Shown here piece after piece: positions 34,394 to 44,627 of a stretch of 64,000 nucleotides of DNA. The stretch is from assembly GCA_009829735.1 (NCBI GenBank), contig CM020620.1, positions 15,907,186-15,971,185 of the forward strand. The letters run 5' to 3'. Position 1 is the first letter of the stretch. Each line of letters begins with the position of its first letter. The stretch is from Pyropia yezoensis. Lineage: Eukaryota > Rhodophyta > Bangiophyceae > Bangiales > Bangiaceae. The translations under genes and the position numbers were made by a program. The notes under the pieces are model-generated. The model was not told the DNA's origin and did no database searches. It saw nothing but the letters and a program-made list of their open reading frames with translations.

Positions 34394-35218
34394 TCAGCGG
34401 TACTTATTATCCGATGGTGCGCCAATCCCCGCCGTATACTTCGCCGCCTTGGACGGCTTGGGCGGTGCAGGGCTGAGGACCTTATCGATCAGCCCAAACT
34501 GGACCGCCTCAGGGGCAGAGAGGTAAAAGTCACGCTGCATCACCTCCTTGATCTTCTCCTCAGTCTGGCCAGTGAGCTTGTTGAGCGCGGCCGCAAAGCG
34601 GTCCCGCTGCCGCAGCACCTCCTTCACCTCCACCGCAATGTCCGACGCCTGCCCACGGACACCCTCGGGCAGGTTGGGCGCCTGGAGGAGGAAGCGCGCA
34701 TTGGGCAGCGCTGACCGCTTGCCAGGCGTGCCCGCAGCCACCAGCAGCGCGCTGATTGAGGCGGCGAGCCCCAGGTTCAGCGTCGCAATGGGGTACTTGA
34801 CGCTCCGCATGCAGTCCCACACCGCCAGCCCCGCGGCGGTGGTGCCGCCCGCGCAGTTGAAGTACATCTGAACGGGGGCAACCGCGTCCTCCTGCTCCAG
34901 GTAGAGCAGCACCGCGATCGTCTGGTTGGCCGTCTCGTCATCCATGTCCTGGTTGATGTACACAATGCGCTCCCGGTAGAGCCGGTTAAAGACGTCGATA
35001 AACTCGTACGTTTGCTGACCAGGTGCCTTGTAGGGTACCTTGGGCACACCCCCGGCCATGGTAGGGGGGGTCAGCCGCGACCGGCACGCGGAGGGGGAGG
35101 AGCGGAGGGGGACAACCCCGCCATGCGGCCTCGCCGTCGTCCACGAGCCCCTCGCCGCCACGCAAGGGTGGCCCGGCGAGGCCACGGGCGCCGCGACAAA
35201 AGCGGGCCTCGGCGCCAT
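34394..35218 (-). CDS. clpR: ClpP-like protease subunit lacking the catalytic His (ClpR type), plastid-targeted
   Basis: The 274-residue protein is a subunit of the Clp serine protease ring. Conserved blocks in order: QTYEFIDVFNRLYRERIVYI, MYFNCAGGTTAAGLAVWD, LNLGLAASISALLVAAGTPGKRSALPNARF, GQASDIAVEVKEVL, and QRDFYLSAPEAVQFGLIDKVL. In ClpP the catalytic residues are the Ser of AASM, the His of MIHQP and an Asp before LSAPEA. Here Ser154 and Asp230 are present, but the His position reads RFLLQAP, with Gln179. Loss of a triad residue defines ClpR subunits, structural partners of ClpP in plastids and cyanobacteria. The first about 50 residues (MAPRPAFVAAPVASPGHPCV) look like a transit peptide. 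The ATG at 35218 is the first in frame. The C-terminus is 302 bases from the leuD stop. Confidence 0.9.
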   Translation of the reverse strand: MAPRPAFVAAPVASPGHPCVAARGSWTTARPHGGVVPLRSSPSACRSRLTPPTMAGGVPKVPYKAPGQQTYEFIDVFNRLYRERIVYINQDMDDETANQTIAVLLYLEQEDAVAPVQMYFNCAGGTTAAGLAVWDCMRSVKYPIATLNLGLAASISALLVAAGTPGKRSALPNARFLLQAPNLPEGVRGQASDIAVEVKEVLRQRDRFAAALNKLTGQTEEKIKEVMQRDFYLSAPEAVQFGLIDKVLSPAPPKPSKAAKYTAGIGAPSDNKYR

Positions 35219-37774
35219 CAGAGGGGATGATGCGGAGGGGGCCGCAGGCGCGGGGGAAAAAGTACAGGAGCCGCGGGGAGGGATACGATGGAAGAAGCGT
35301 GGATCCGCCGGCCAGTCCAGGGGCGGCAAAGCGCCAGCTGCTCTACCCACGTGCCTGTACAGGGTCAAGGGATGGTCGCGGGCGCGCGGGGCCGGGGTCG
35401 GTAGGGCTCAACGCGAAGATGTGGAAGGTGGGCGTGACGGGCTGGCGGATTGGAAGGGGGCGTCGAGCGCGGGCTCGGCGAGCCCGAGCCCGTCAATGTC
35501 AACAATAATTTGATCTAAATGCAGCTGCGCTCATACGCGATTTTTTGAAACCTCTTGCCTTGTGATCTCCCACACGAGCCATGACCATTGTCATTGTTGG
35601 GGGACGACCGTGAAAGTTCGTCTTTAACCATCCGGGAGGTACAGTACACGCCCCCCCCCCGGAACCGGCTGGTGCCGACGCCGTCGCCGTTGCGTCGGCG
35701 CCACGCGCGGCAATCGCCCCCGTCACCCACACAGCAAAGCAGAGCGGGACTGGGCGGTGGGGAGCGGCAGTACCGATGGGCCGCCCGCGACCGGCTGCTC
35801 TTGTCAGTAGCGGCCTAGGCCAGGGGCCGGTGTGCGTCAGTGCCTCGCCGCGCGCCCCCCCCCCGCCCCCCCCCCGCCCCTCCTCTGCACCGTCGCCGCG
35901 CCCCCCCGGCCCCGCACCCCGATCGGCACCGCCCGCCGCGCAGGCGCCTATAAACAACAGACACCAGAGCATGGGCAGGGCGCGCACGACATTCCCCAGG
36001 CCCCTCCCAGCAGGCCCCCCCCCCCCCCCCCCCCTCGGGCGCGTGCGCGTGGCACTGTGTGGGTGGGAGCCGCAAGGCGCCACCGGCTACCCCCCCGCGG
36101 TGCGGCCGGGCGCGGTGAGCCTCCCGCACGGTCGTCCACCCCGGCCCCCCACAGCCCGACGGTCCTGTGCGTTCACCGCGGCGGGAGACGGTGATGGCGG
36201 GGTGTGACGCCGCCTCTGCAGTGCGGGCGGGCGCGGGCGCTGCCTGTGGGGTGGGCGGTGGCGTGTGGGGGTGGGGGGGGGGGGGGGGGAAGGGGGGATT
36301 TCCAACGCGCCGTCGCGGTCTGCTGCCTGAGAGAGGCTGTGAGCGCCACGCCGTGGCTGGGGGACCCGCCCACCGGCGGCCGCCTCCGCCGCCACGGCCA
36401 TCACCCCCGCCGCCGCCGCCGCCGCGGCCGCCGCCTTGCACCCGCGGCCACACACCGCTCTCGTAGCGGACGGGCGGGGTCGGTGGAGCAGAGACGGCCG
36501 CGGCTGTGGCGGGCGCCGCTGCGGCGGCGGTTGCGGCGGCTGCGTGGATGGGCCGGTCGTGGCGGGGAGGGTGGTGGGTTTGAGGGGGGGTCGCCGCCGC
36601 CGGGACAGGGCGCGGCGGTAGGCGGGCACCGGCAGGAAAGGCCGAGCGGCGTTGGGCAGAGACAGAGGGGAGGCGGGCGACGACGCCGGGGTGGGGTGGT
36701 CGTGGGGGCCGTGCGGCGGCCGGCGTGGCTGGCGACCGGCAGGAGTCGGGCGGCGCACGGCCCTCGCCGCTGCCGCTGGTGCACCTGCGCCATGGCGAGC
36801 TTCCGCTCTGGTCCAACGGTGCCACAGGTCCCCCACCTCCCCCTCGCCCCCGGTGACCGCAGCCGCCGCCGCTTCTCCCACCACTGCCGCTGCCCTTGCG
36901 GGATCGTGGCCCGACGGGCAGGGGGGGGCGCCGCCGGTGAGGACGCACGCGGATCCATTGTCCAAGCGCGGGTGTCATGGGAGGAGGACCCCCACATGAA
37001 GGGGATGGGTTGGCGGGCCGACGAAAGGGGAGCCCCCCACTCCACGCAGCGTCGATGACCGTGCTGGAGCGCGCTCTGACCGGCCGACCGTCCGCAGCGT
37101 CGGACGCGGCCCCCCGCGAAGAGGGCGGGGGGGGCCTGCCAGGGAAGGGGAGAGCACACACGACGGGGGGAGCGCACGCCCTCCCAGCATCGAAATCTCT
37201 CCTCTCGTGTTCTTGGGGCGGGGGGCAACCGCGGGAGCCAGTCCCCGCGGCGCCCGTTGTCAAGGTAAGGCGGCTTGCGGTTTGGCACGCGCGCCGACCA
37301 CGCGCCATGCAACGCCAATCGGCCCGGGGGGGGGGGTGGGTGGGCGCACCACGGGCGCGTACCGGGCACCTGCGCAATGTTCACTACGAAATGGTCGGTG
37401 GGGGGGGGGGGAGGCGCGAGGGGAGGAGGCACTTTCCAAAGGTGGATGGCGGGGCGGCGGGGAGTCCATCGCGGCCGCCCGAGACCGGTCTGCCACGGTG
37501 GCAACGGGGGTGACAGGGAGGGGCGCCAGCCTCCCTTTCCCCGCCCCAGCCCCCCGCGTCGTTGCCTCTTCCCGCCCCGCAGGTCTGCCAGACGCGCCCG
37601 ATGGTGCGTACCTGCTGTCCCGGCAAGGAGGCCACGGGCCACCCCCGGGGGTCCACCCCAGTGGCAGCGCCACCCCGTCGCGTCGAGCAGACCCCGTTCC
37701 CTGCCCTCACGCTTGTGAGGTGTGGCGTCTTGCTATCTAAAGAAGCCTAATTTCTTTTCAGGACTGTAGAGCCG
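35219..37774. other. GC-rich low-complexity DNA, no gene recognised
   Basis: Poly-C (about 36015-36036) and poly-G (36266-36294, 37328-37400) runs and Arg/Pro/Gly-rich open frames on both strands. None shows a conserved motif. The end, at 37735-37765 (tctaaagaagcctaatttcttttcag), looks like a polypyrimidine tract with AG but has no coding context. Confidence 0.5.
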
Positions 37775-37858
37775 ATAGGGCCACGCGTAGGGCTACTCGC
37801 AGGGCTATTCGTAGGGCTATTCGTAGGGCTACGCGTAGGGCTACGCGTCGGGCTACGA
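37775..37858. repeat. 12-bp minisatellite, seven units
   Basis: Unit GTAGGGCTAYKC repeated seven times with point variation, for example gtagggctattc and gtagggctacgc. Confidence 0.9.
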
Positions 37859-38106
37859 GCCAGATGCGGCCTGAGCGCCGACGAGCTGACCGACCGAGCA
37901 GGTGCGACCCTCCGAGCCGTGCTGCCCGGAGACACCAGTGCGCGCATGAGCGACGACACAAACCCACGATGGGGACCGCATGGTGCACCAGGCCGCGACC
38001 GTCCATGCCCCACTGCGTGAATGGTTGGGGGGGGGGGGGGGGGGAAGCGGCCGCTCCAGCCGGATTCTCACCGCGGCTGGCGCGGCAGCTATGCAATTCT
38101 CTGCAT

Positions 38107-38188
38107 GAGGCACTTCCACAAAATCACATCCTGTCACGCAAAGTCACAGAGGCACTTCCACAAAATCACATCCTGTCACGCAAAGTCA
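38107..38188. repeat. 42-bp direct repeat, two copies, upstream of the transposase gene
   Basis: Each copy reads gaggcacttccacaaaatca followed by catcctgtcacgcaaagtca. The copies are adjacent and 160 bases upstream of the transposase ATG, so they could be promoter elements or transposase binding sites near an element end. Confidence 0.85.
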
Positions 38189-38346
38189 TATCCGAGGTTC
38201 CCGCCAAATGGCCGCGCGCCACGGTTGGGGCGGGCAATCAATCACTGCAACCGCCTCTGCAGTGTTTATTTGGGCGGGCTCCCCCTGGTCCCGTGCGCCA
38301 CCGACCCCAACCGCCTTGCCCTCCCCCCACCCCCTACCTGGCCACC

Positions 38347-40053
38347 ATGGCGGGCTCGATGGACACCGCTGGGGCGCTGAGCCTCCTTCAGGACGTCAGG
38401 GGTAGCTACTCGAAGCTGGCCGACGCGCTTGAGTACGTTGCGGCCCAGAGCGGCAAGACGGTGCATGCCGTGCGGGTCGCCTACTACCGCTCTCGGGGCA
38501 CAGGCCCGCGCCACCACGCCAGAAACAAGCTCAACCTCGACCAAGAGACCATCTTGGTGTCCGTGGCGCAGGCCTTCAGCGTCAACAACGTGGCGCTGAG
38601 TTTGGTGCAGTTGCGGCAGCTGGTGCAGCGGAAGTTTGGGGTGCACGTGTCTCCCCAGTGGGTGGCCCGCTTCATCGCCCGGCACAAGAAGGAGCTTAGC
38701 AAGAGGGCCTGCAAGGCTCTGGCGGACAAGCGGGCGGGGGCAGAGGTGTTCAATGGCGTCGTTGGCTTTTGTGAGGAGCTCCAGCACTTCCTCGAACGCT
38801 ACCATTTCCGCGACTACGCCGTCTTCAACTACGATGAGACGCGGGTGGTCCAGCACGCGGGCAACATGACCCTGACGCGTGTGGAGATGGCCGGGAAGGA
38901 GCGGGCCAATGTGAGGTCCACGCGGCACAACACTGTGGCCACCTTGCTACCCTTTGTCAGCGCTGACGGGGGGGTGCTGCTGAGTGTCTACATCCTCAAG
39001 GGGCAGTTTGGCGAGGGGTCGGCGGCACCCATCAGGTACGTGATGGAGCAGGCGCCGAGCATCACCCGGGGGACGTGGCCGCGCTACTACTGCTGGAACG
39101 ACACGGGCTTTTTGGACGCGGACACCTTCAAGGCGGTGCTGGACAAGGTGGCGGACGAGTGGCACACCCGCCATCCGGGCATCCCGGCTTTGCTGTTTGG
39201 GGACCAGCTGGCCTCGCACCGCCGGGCCGACATCGTGGAGCATGCGCTGGGGCGAGGGCTGTACCTCTTCTCGCTCCCCAAGAACGCCTCCCACTTCAAC
39301 CAGCCGCTGGACGCGTCCCCATTTGGCACCCTCCAAGCGGACAAGACCCACCGCAACGAGGGGACGATGATGGACGCCATTTTGACCAACACCAGCACCC
39401 GGGACACGTTGCTCATGGCTGCGTACCGGGCCGAGCGTCATGCCTTCACTCGCCCCGTCATCAAGGGGGCTTTTGTGCGTTGCGGCGTGTGGCAGTTTGA
39501 TGCCAAGCGGATGCTGGCAAACGCTCGCGCCAACCTGGGCATGTGTGACCAGGAGGAGACCATTGTGGAAGCTGCCCGCAGCGCAGCGGCCCTCGTCATC
39601 CAAGATGCCCAAACCAGGGTGGACAGCAGCGTGCGGGGGACGGTCAGTGGCAAGGCAGTGGTCCAGAAAGGCGTGGTCCACTCGCCCTTCTACCTCATCG
39701 AGAGCCAGCGCAAGGCGGAGGCAGAGGAGGCCAAGACGCAGCAGGAAAGGGAGGCCCGCCGCGACGAACGCGCCAAGAAGAAGGCGGACAGGGAGGCCAA
39801 GGAAGCGGAGAAGGTGGCGACTCGGGAGAACCATCGCTGTCGCGTGTGCGCCGACAAGGTGCACCGCGGGGGCAAGACGTGGACGGGGTGCCCATGTGAC
39901 GCGTTCTGGGTGTGCCCCCCCTGCGCCAAGACCCTGCCGGCGGGTGTGGCAATGGCGGAGCACATCAAGGTGTGCCCTGGGCCCGCGGCTGTGGGGAGTG
40001 AAAGCGATAGTGAGGACGGGGGGGGGAGTAGCAGCTCCGTAGCGACCGAGTAG
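38347..40053 (+). CDS. pogo/Tigger-like DDE transposase with C-terminal zinc finger, intact
   Basis: 568 residues in a single exon from ATG 38347 (gccaccATGG) to TAG. The N-terminal helix-turn-helix region (about residues 5-120) includes LDQETILVSVAQAF and SPQWVARFIARHKKELSKR, as in CENP-B/pogo-type DNA-binding domains. The DDE catalytic core follows: Asp163 in VFNYDETR, Asp286 in LLFGDQLASHRR, and Asp322 in HFNQPLDASPFGTLQ. All three acidic residues are present. A charged probable coiled coil (KAEAEEAKTQQEREARRDER) precedes a Cys/His finger (CRVCADK, CPCDAFWVCPPC, HIKVC). pogo-like transposases cut and paste elements with short inverted ends at TA. No inverted ends were found around the gene, so it may be a host-retained gene or an element with undetected ends. 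LTR1 begins 26 bases after its stop. Confidence 0.9.
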   Translation: MAGSMDTAGALSLLQDVRGSYSKLADALEYVAAQSGKTVHAVRVAYYRSRGTGPRHHARNKLNLDQETILVSVAQAFSVNNVALSLVQLRQLVQRKFGVHVSPQWVARFIARHKKELSKRACKALADKRAGAEVFNGVVGFCEELQHFLERYHFRDYAVFNYDETRVVQHAGNMTLTRVEMAGKERANVRSTRHNTVATLLPFVSADGGVLLSVYILKGQFGEGSAAPIRYVMEQAPSITRGTWPRYYCWNDTGFLDADTFKAVLDKVADEWHTRHPGIPALLFGDQLASHRRADIVEHALGRGLYLFSLPKNASHFNQPLDASPFGTLQADKTHRNEGTMMDAILTNTSTRDTLLMAAYRAERHAFTRPVIKGAFVRCGVWQFDAKRMLANARANLGMCDQEETIVEAARSAAALVIQDAQTRVDSSVRGTVSGKAVVQKGVVHSPFYLIESQRKAEAEEAKTQQEREARRDERAKKKADREAKEAEKVATRENHRCRVCADKVHRGGKTWTGCPCDAFWVCPPCAKTLPAGVAMAEHIKVCPGPAAVGSESDSEDGGGSSSSVATE

Positions 40054-40078
40054 GGCGAGAAATACGAGGTGTCATCCT

Positions 40079-40547
40079 TGTGGCAAAAAGCACTTACACA
40101 CACGACACCCAAGTTGGGGCGGTGTACAAGGGCTGCCTCCCGTGTCGGGGGAACCGGAAGAAGTGCAAGTCGCACACACTCTGTCCCTGTTGTGGGGCAA
40201 CCCCCCCACTGACAAACAAGAGGATGGTGTGTGGTCCAACAGTTTCTTGGTCGGGACGGGGACGCAGGGCCAAGCCCCGCTGTCCCTCCCCTTATCCCCC
40301 CAGGGTCCCCTCAGAATCCCGCCACTCAGAATCTCCCACCCCAGCACCTGCCCACCGGGCCACACGAAAATTCAAGACGATAAATGCAGAAAACCCTCAA
40401 ATCCAAGTTGGATTTACTACTAAGCTAACTATCCCAAACTTAGGGAATATGGACCCAAATGCAGGGGGAGGAACGGATCAGGCTAGTGGCCTGCCGCCCC
40501 TTGCATGGCACGTGTTGCCCCCCTACCTGGGGGTCAATACTGCCACA
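40079..40547 (-). repeat. LTR1 (469 bp)
   Basis: TGTGGCA ... TGCCACA. It is slightly different from LTR2-LTR5 (for example gggtcccctcagaatccc against gggtccactcagaatctc). It carries both the CCCAAGTTGGG and the AAATCCAA-G-TTGGATTT palindromes. Confidence 0.95.
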
Positions 40548-40562
40548 CTCCCCTCTCCTCAG
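40548..40562 (-). promoter_or_regulatory. Polypurine tract of element B
   Basis: CTGAGGAGAGGGGAG on minus, abutting LTR1. Identical to the tracts of A and D. Confidence 0.8.
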
Positions 40563-40885
40563 TTCCGACCGACCCGGTCGGCCCTGTGAGGGGGTGCGTA
40601 AACGCACGTCTCGGCGTTGGGGGCGCGACTTGCTGTCCCCCCTTGAGTACGTAACGCGGATGTGGAGGCGGTCACGTTGACCGCCCCTCTCCTCGAGCTT
40701 GCCCACCCGGCAGCTTGCTCTCTCCGGTTCACACTTCACCTTCACCACCACCTCATCTTCACTTTCCACGGGGCCGCCCCACGCTGGGGAGGCCACCCGT
40801 CTACCCACGATCCGAGTCCCCCTCAACTAGAGGCGGGTCTCGTGCCGCCGTAGCCAGGGCGTCTCTCCCCAATTTGGGGAGAGCC

Positions 40886-42829
40886 ATGGCGACCCCGGGA
40901 GTGGAGACGGACTCTCTCGACGAACGTATGGAGGACACCTCCTACGGTGCAGCGCCCGCCGGGACTTCCGGCGGGGGCTCCGCGATCGCTCCGGGGGACG
41001 GGACTCCCGCGTCACCCGGCTTTGGGTTGACGGCGGGGTCTCCCCCGGAGGCGGGACAAGTTGTCCCGCGTGAGGCCTTGGGGCGGTGGTTTTACCCCGC
41101 TTGGCCTCTATATGAGGAGGGGTTGACTGTTCTTCGCTGTGGCCGACTTGGCGCAGCGATGGGTCGGGTATGGGACCGCCTATGGGAGAAGTATCCCCGT
41201 AGGGTCGGGTTCCCTGCCGGCTTCAGGACGGACCAGTTTGCCTTCCTGGACGACGAGGAGGTCGAAGACATACAGCGTGCCAAGGCCATGGTGGACCGCG
41301 GGGGAACTATCCCGGGTCCCGGCGACTTGCCGACCTTTGCTTGGGACGCGGTGGCAACTCGCCCCCCGTACCTTCACGAGGCCGATCCGCACACTCATCA
41401 CTTTGATGTGCGGATGGAGAAGGACTTCCGGCGAGGTCCCTACTTGGTGACCTCGGCTCAACTTGAGTTCCCTCAGCAGTCTGCTGCCAGTAAGGAGCAG
41501 TACTATCCGAAGAAGCCCGAGTGGTGGCCTCAAGTTGAGGTCCCCTACGGGTTCCCGGCGTTGCTACCACGGTTGCTTGACCACTTCGGCGCCGCCATGT
41601 TGACGGCTGGCCCTGATCACCTGGTGTGGGCCATGTTGGCCACCCAGTGGCTCCTCGAGGTCATGTCGACCTGGGTGTCTTGTGTTTAGCGGCGGGGGAT
41701 GCTCTGGCATCTCCCCCTCCGGCTTATCCAAGGTTTGGAACAGCTCACCCCTCAGCTAGTTGCTGAGGGGTGCTCATCAGGACAACTCACTCTACTTGAG
41801 GAGATGCTCCGGCTCCATAAGTTTATCGAGTGGGAGAGCATTGAGCACAAGTTGCGCCGCCCCACTCGTGGGCCCAAGGACGATGGCGCACTTCGCCAGT
41901 TCGTGTGGGTCGCTCGTGAACTTTACGACGGCCGTGTGGTCCTACGAGAGGGGTTGTGCATCGGGGACTACCCGTATGCCCCGGGGGTGGATCGCCACAC
42001 TGCGCCACCCCCGGACAAGGCCATAGTTATGGCCGTGCCCTCATATGATGACCATATGACTCAACCCACTGCGGGGGCCCCAAGTCGGGGTCGTAGTTAC
42101 TCCCGGGTCCCGCCACCTCGGCGTGCCCCTCCGCTTCCTCCTGTCCCCTACCAGCCGCACGGGGACATCCCGATTAGCGTGGCCGTTGAGTCGTCCACCC
42201 CGGTGTCCCCCAACTTGGGGGCCACCCTCCTGACGGTATACCCCAGGTTCGTGTTACCGCCCACGCCTCTAACCTCAGAGATGATGATCACCACGTTGGT
42301 GCGCACCATTTCCTGGTTGGCCGCGTCGACCGCAACCCTACAGAGTTCCGAGACTCCTCAACTTGAGGAGCGCGTTCGTACTGCAGTGGCGACCGCGAGT
42401 TGCGAGTCGTTGGCGGAGTTTATGACGGCCGAGTTGGCTCGCATCGGGGCCATTATGCCCCGGCCAGCCCCACTTGGGCGTGGTAAACGTCACGCGAGCC
42501 GGGCATACTCGCCTCCTCGCCGTCGTCGCCGACACTCGCGGCGCTCTCTCTCCGTGTCGGAAGACGAGTTGTCTTACTCCGTCTCGGAGTCCTCGACTCC
42601 GTCAGATTCGGAGTCGGTCCGGCGTGTGCGTCGCCAACTTGCGCGCAAGACTAAACAGAAGGGCAGCCGCGGTCGTCGCCACTTGCGCGACCGTGAGGGG
42701 CGCGGCGGTTCCGACTTGGAGCCGCCGGCCCCGCCGACTGGTGGGGAGCGTTATCGCCGTGGGTCTCGCCGCTCGCCTCCACGTGAGGGCGAGGGCCGTG
42801 GGGTTGGAGAGTCTAGCATGCATGCCTAG
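40886..42829 (+). pseudogene. Antisense ORF of element B, one TAG
   Basis: Same length and frame as the intact copy in D (648 codons including stop), broken only by TAG at 41687-41689 (tgtgttTAGcgg), where A and D have CAG. Otherwise it is open from ATG 40886 (gagccATGG) to TAG 42827-42829. The Arg/Ser-rich C-terminal region is intact. Confidence 0.8.
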
Positions 42830-42940
42830 TTGGCAGCTGCCTTTGTTGTGAGAGTGTGAGGGTTAGGGCTGTAGTTAAAAGCCACTCTGCGTACCACTTC
42901 GACTTGAAGCACTCTCTTGGCACTGTTGTTCGGCCTTCCC

Positions 42941-43936
42941 TCACGTTGAGGGAGGGCTGTTAGGGTCTATCTCATTCCGGGCACAGTAAGCCCGGACCTT
43001 CTCAGCGGGAAGGTCCTCCACATACTCCCACGTATCATCCTTGGCTTTGTAGCCAAACCAGCGGACCCTCAACATGAGGCGGTCAGTGTCCTCATCCCAG
43101 CCGTGGTCGATGAACTTATCGAACACGTACTCCTGCGGGCCCTGTTTGGCCGCAGGCAGTGAGGGGAGGCGCCACGCTTCCAAAGCACGCGCCCAAGCTG
43201 GGTCGCCTGCAGGCGGTGGTGCAACTTTGACCACGTCCTGTCCGTTCACTGTGCGGACCCCATCGTCACTTTCGATGGCGAAGCGCCGCCCATCAGTACG
43301 AAGGACCTGGTACGGCCCCTTCGTCTGGAATACCAACTTACCCCCAGTTGGGGTGTGTGAGTGTACCAGCACCCAGTCACCCTGCTCGGGGACATGCTTA
43401 GCATTGCGCACCTTTTTGTCAAAGGTACGCTTGTAGCACTTTTGTGCTTTGTCCATCTCAGCCCTGACTTTAGGGATGAGGTTTTCAAGCCTAGCGGCGA
43501 ACTCCGCCTTACTCTCAGTAGAAGTAGGCGTACTGCCACCATCCTCTCTAGCTGGGAGCGGCCGCCGCACGGCAATAGACCGCACGCGTCGGAGGGTCAC
43601 AAAAGCGCGGGGTACTTCCCCGGTAGATGAGTGAACCTGCGAATTGTAGGCAGTGGTAAGAATAGAAATGTATTGGTCCCACGTTTTCACATGCTCACTC
43701 ACATAGTGGCGCAGCTGCCGAACAATAGTTTTGTTGAAGCGCTCCTGAACGAGGGCCCTTGAACGGGGCCCTCCCCTATTCGGTTGTTGGCGTATTGGGG
43801 GTACACCGGGTTTCAACTCGATCCGGTGTTGGGTGGCTCTCATGAGTCCCAACTGACCATCCCACAACTTGTGATATTGGTCCAAGAGGCGTTCAACTTG
43901 AACCCTCAACCTGGGGGGGACACCCTCCATGTTCAC
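42941..43936 (-). pseudogene. Internally deleted pol of element B: spacer fused in frame to integrase C-terminus and chromodomain
   Basis: The 331-codon frame starts MNMEGVPPRLRVQVERLLDQ and jumps at about 43742 from the start of reverse transcriptase (GGPRSRALVQ) directly to the end of integrase (ERFNKTIVRQLRHYV). It then runs through the integrase C-terminus to the chromodomain (LRVRWFGYKAKDDTWEYVEDLP). Reverse transcriptase, RNase H and the integrase core are missing. The join sits on the shared bases GCTCC and keeps the frame. Such a product could still bind integrase partners or chromatin, but B depends on other copies for movement. Confidence 0.85.
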
Positions 43937-44104
43937 ATGGGGACGAGGAGAGGCGGCCGACTTGGCTTGGTGCTTCTCCTTTCCGGACTTCGGGTCGCTA
44001 CTCGCGCCCGCGTTGAGGGTGACCGCTACTACCGGTCCCTCATGTTGGTCAATATAGCCGAACTTGGCTCCCGATCAAAGATACTTTCTTTGAGGGTGGC
44101 GGGG

Positions 44105-44119
44105 GTAGCAACTTGCTAC
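44105..44119. repeat. 15-bp palindrome centred on CAACTTG
   Basis: GTAGCAA-C-TTGCTAC, arms of 7, in the element leader. Confidence 0.85.
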
Positions 44120-44608
44120 GACCCCTGTCACAGGCTCGAGCCCATCACCGACGAGTGAAGGTCCGCCGTCCTCCACCCGCCTAGTTGGCGACGGCTCTAT
44201 GCCGAAGTTGAGTCCGAACTCGAGTGGATCTCGCGGGGACAGTCCTCTCACCTCGGGACGTTCCCTTTGAGTGTACCACCCGGTGGCCGAGGTGCGAACC
44301 ACCGGTCCGAGGAAGACCCTTAGAGTGAACACTCGACTGGGTCGGGGAGGCATACCGCCCGCACCGATACCCACGGCCCTGCTGGCTGGAGTGCCTCTAG
44401 CACCTCCGCGACCCCAGGTACACCCTGTGTCTGACCAGTATTCAAAGGCGCCGGAGTAAAGTCGTCACCGGAGAGTTTCCCGAACGTCGGGAGGTCCCAT
44501 CCAGCCGTGTTGGCTAACGATCCACACGACACAGTCCAAGACCACCGTTCCTCTGAGACAGAGGGCCCCCTACACCCGGGTGCACCCGGAGGTAGAGTTC
44601 ACCTCTGT

Positions 44609-44625
44609 CCCCTGCTGCTCCACCA
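44609..44625 (-). promoter_or_regulatory. Candidate tRNA primer-binding site of element B
   Basis: On minus, TGGTGGAGCAGCAGGGG begins two bases after the LTR2 end (GCCACA-TT-TGG...). Starting with TGG, it would pair with the CCA end of a tRNA whose 3' strand reads CCCCTGCTGCTCCACCA. The tRNA was not identified. Confidence 0.5.
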
Positions 44626-44627
44626 AA

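Larger units (their letters stand above)
43937..44627 (-). other. 5' leader and protease relic of element B
   Basis: Read on minus towards pol, about 690 bases separate LTR2 from the pol frame. Near 44060-44090 the frames allow TLKESIFD followed, after a one-base shift, by SGAKFGYID, which resembles a retroviral-type aspartic protease DSGA site; this is weak. No Gag-like frame with a CCHC knuckle is present, and there is little room for one. It contains the 15-bp palindrome at 44105-44119. Confidence 0.45.

Noticed and set aside
35815..37642. Large Arg/Pro-rich ORFs on both strands
   Set aside because: No domain, no shared start context, and interrupted homopolymer tracts; they look compositional.
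44060..44090. Aspartic protease active site of element B as a called domain
   Set aside because: It needs a one-base shift and only a DSGA-like tetrapeptide supports it, so it is mentioned only as a relic.
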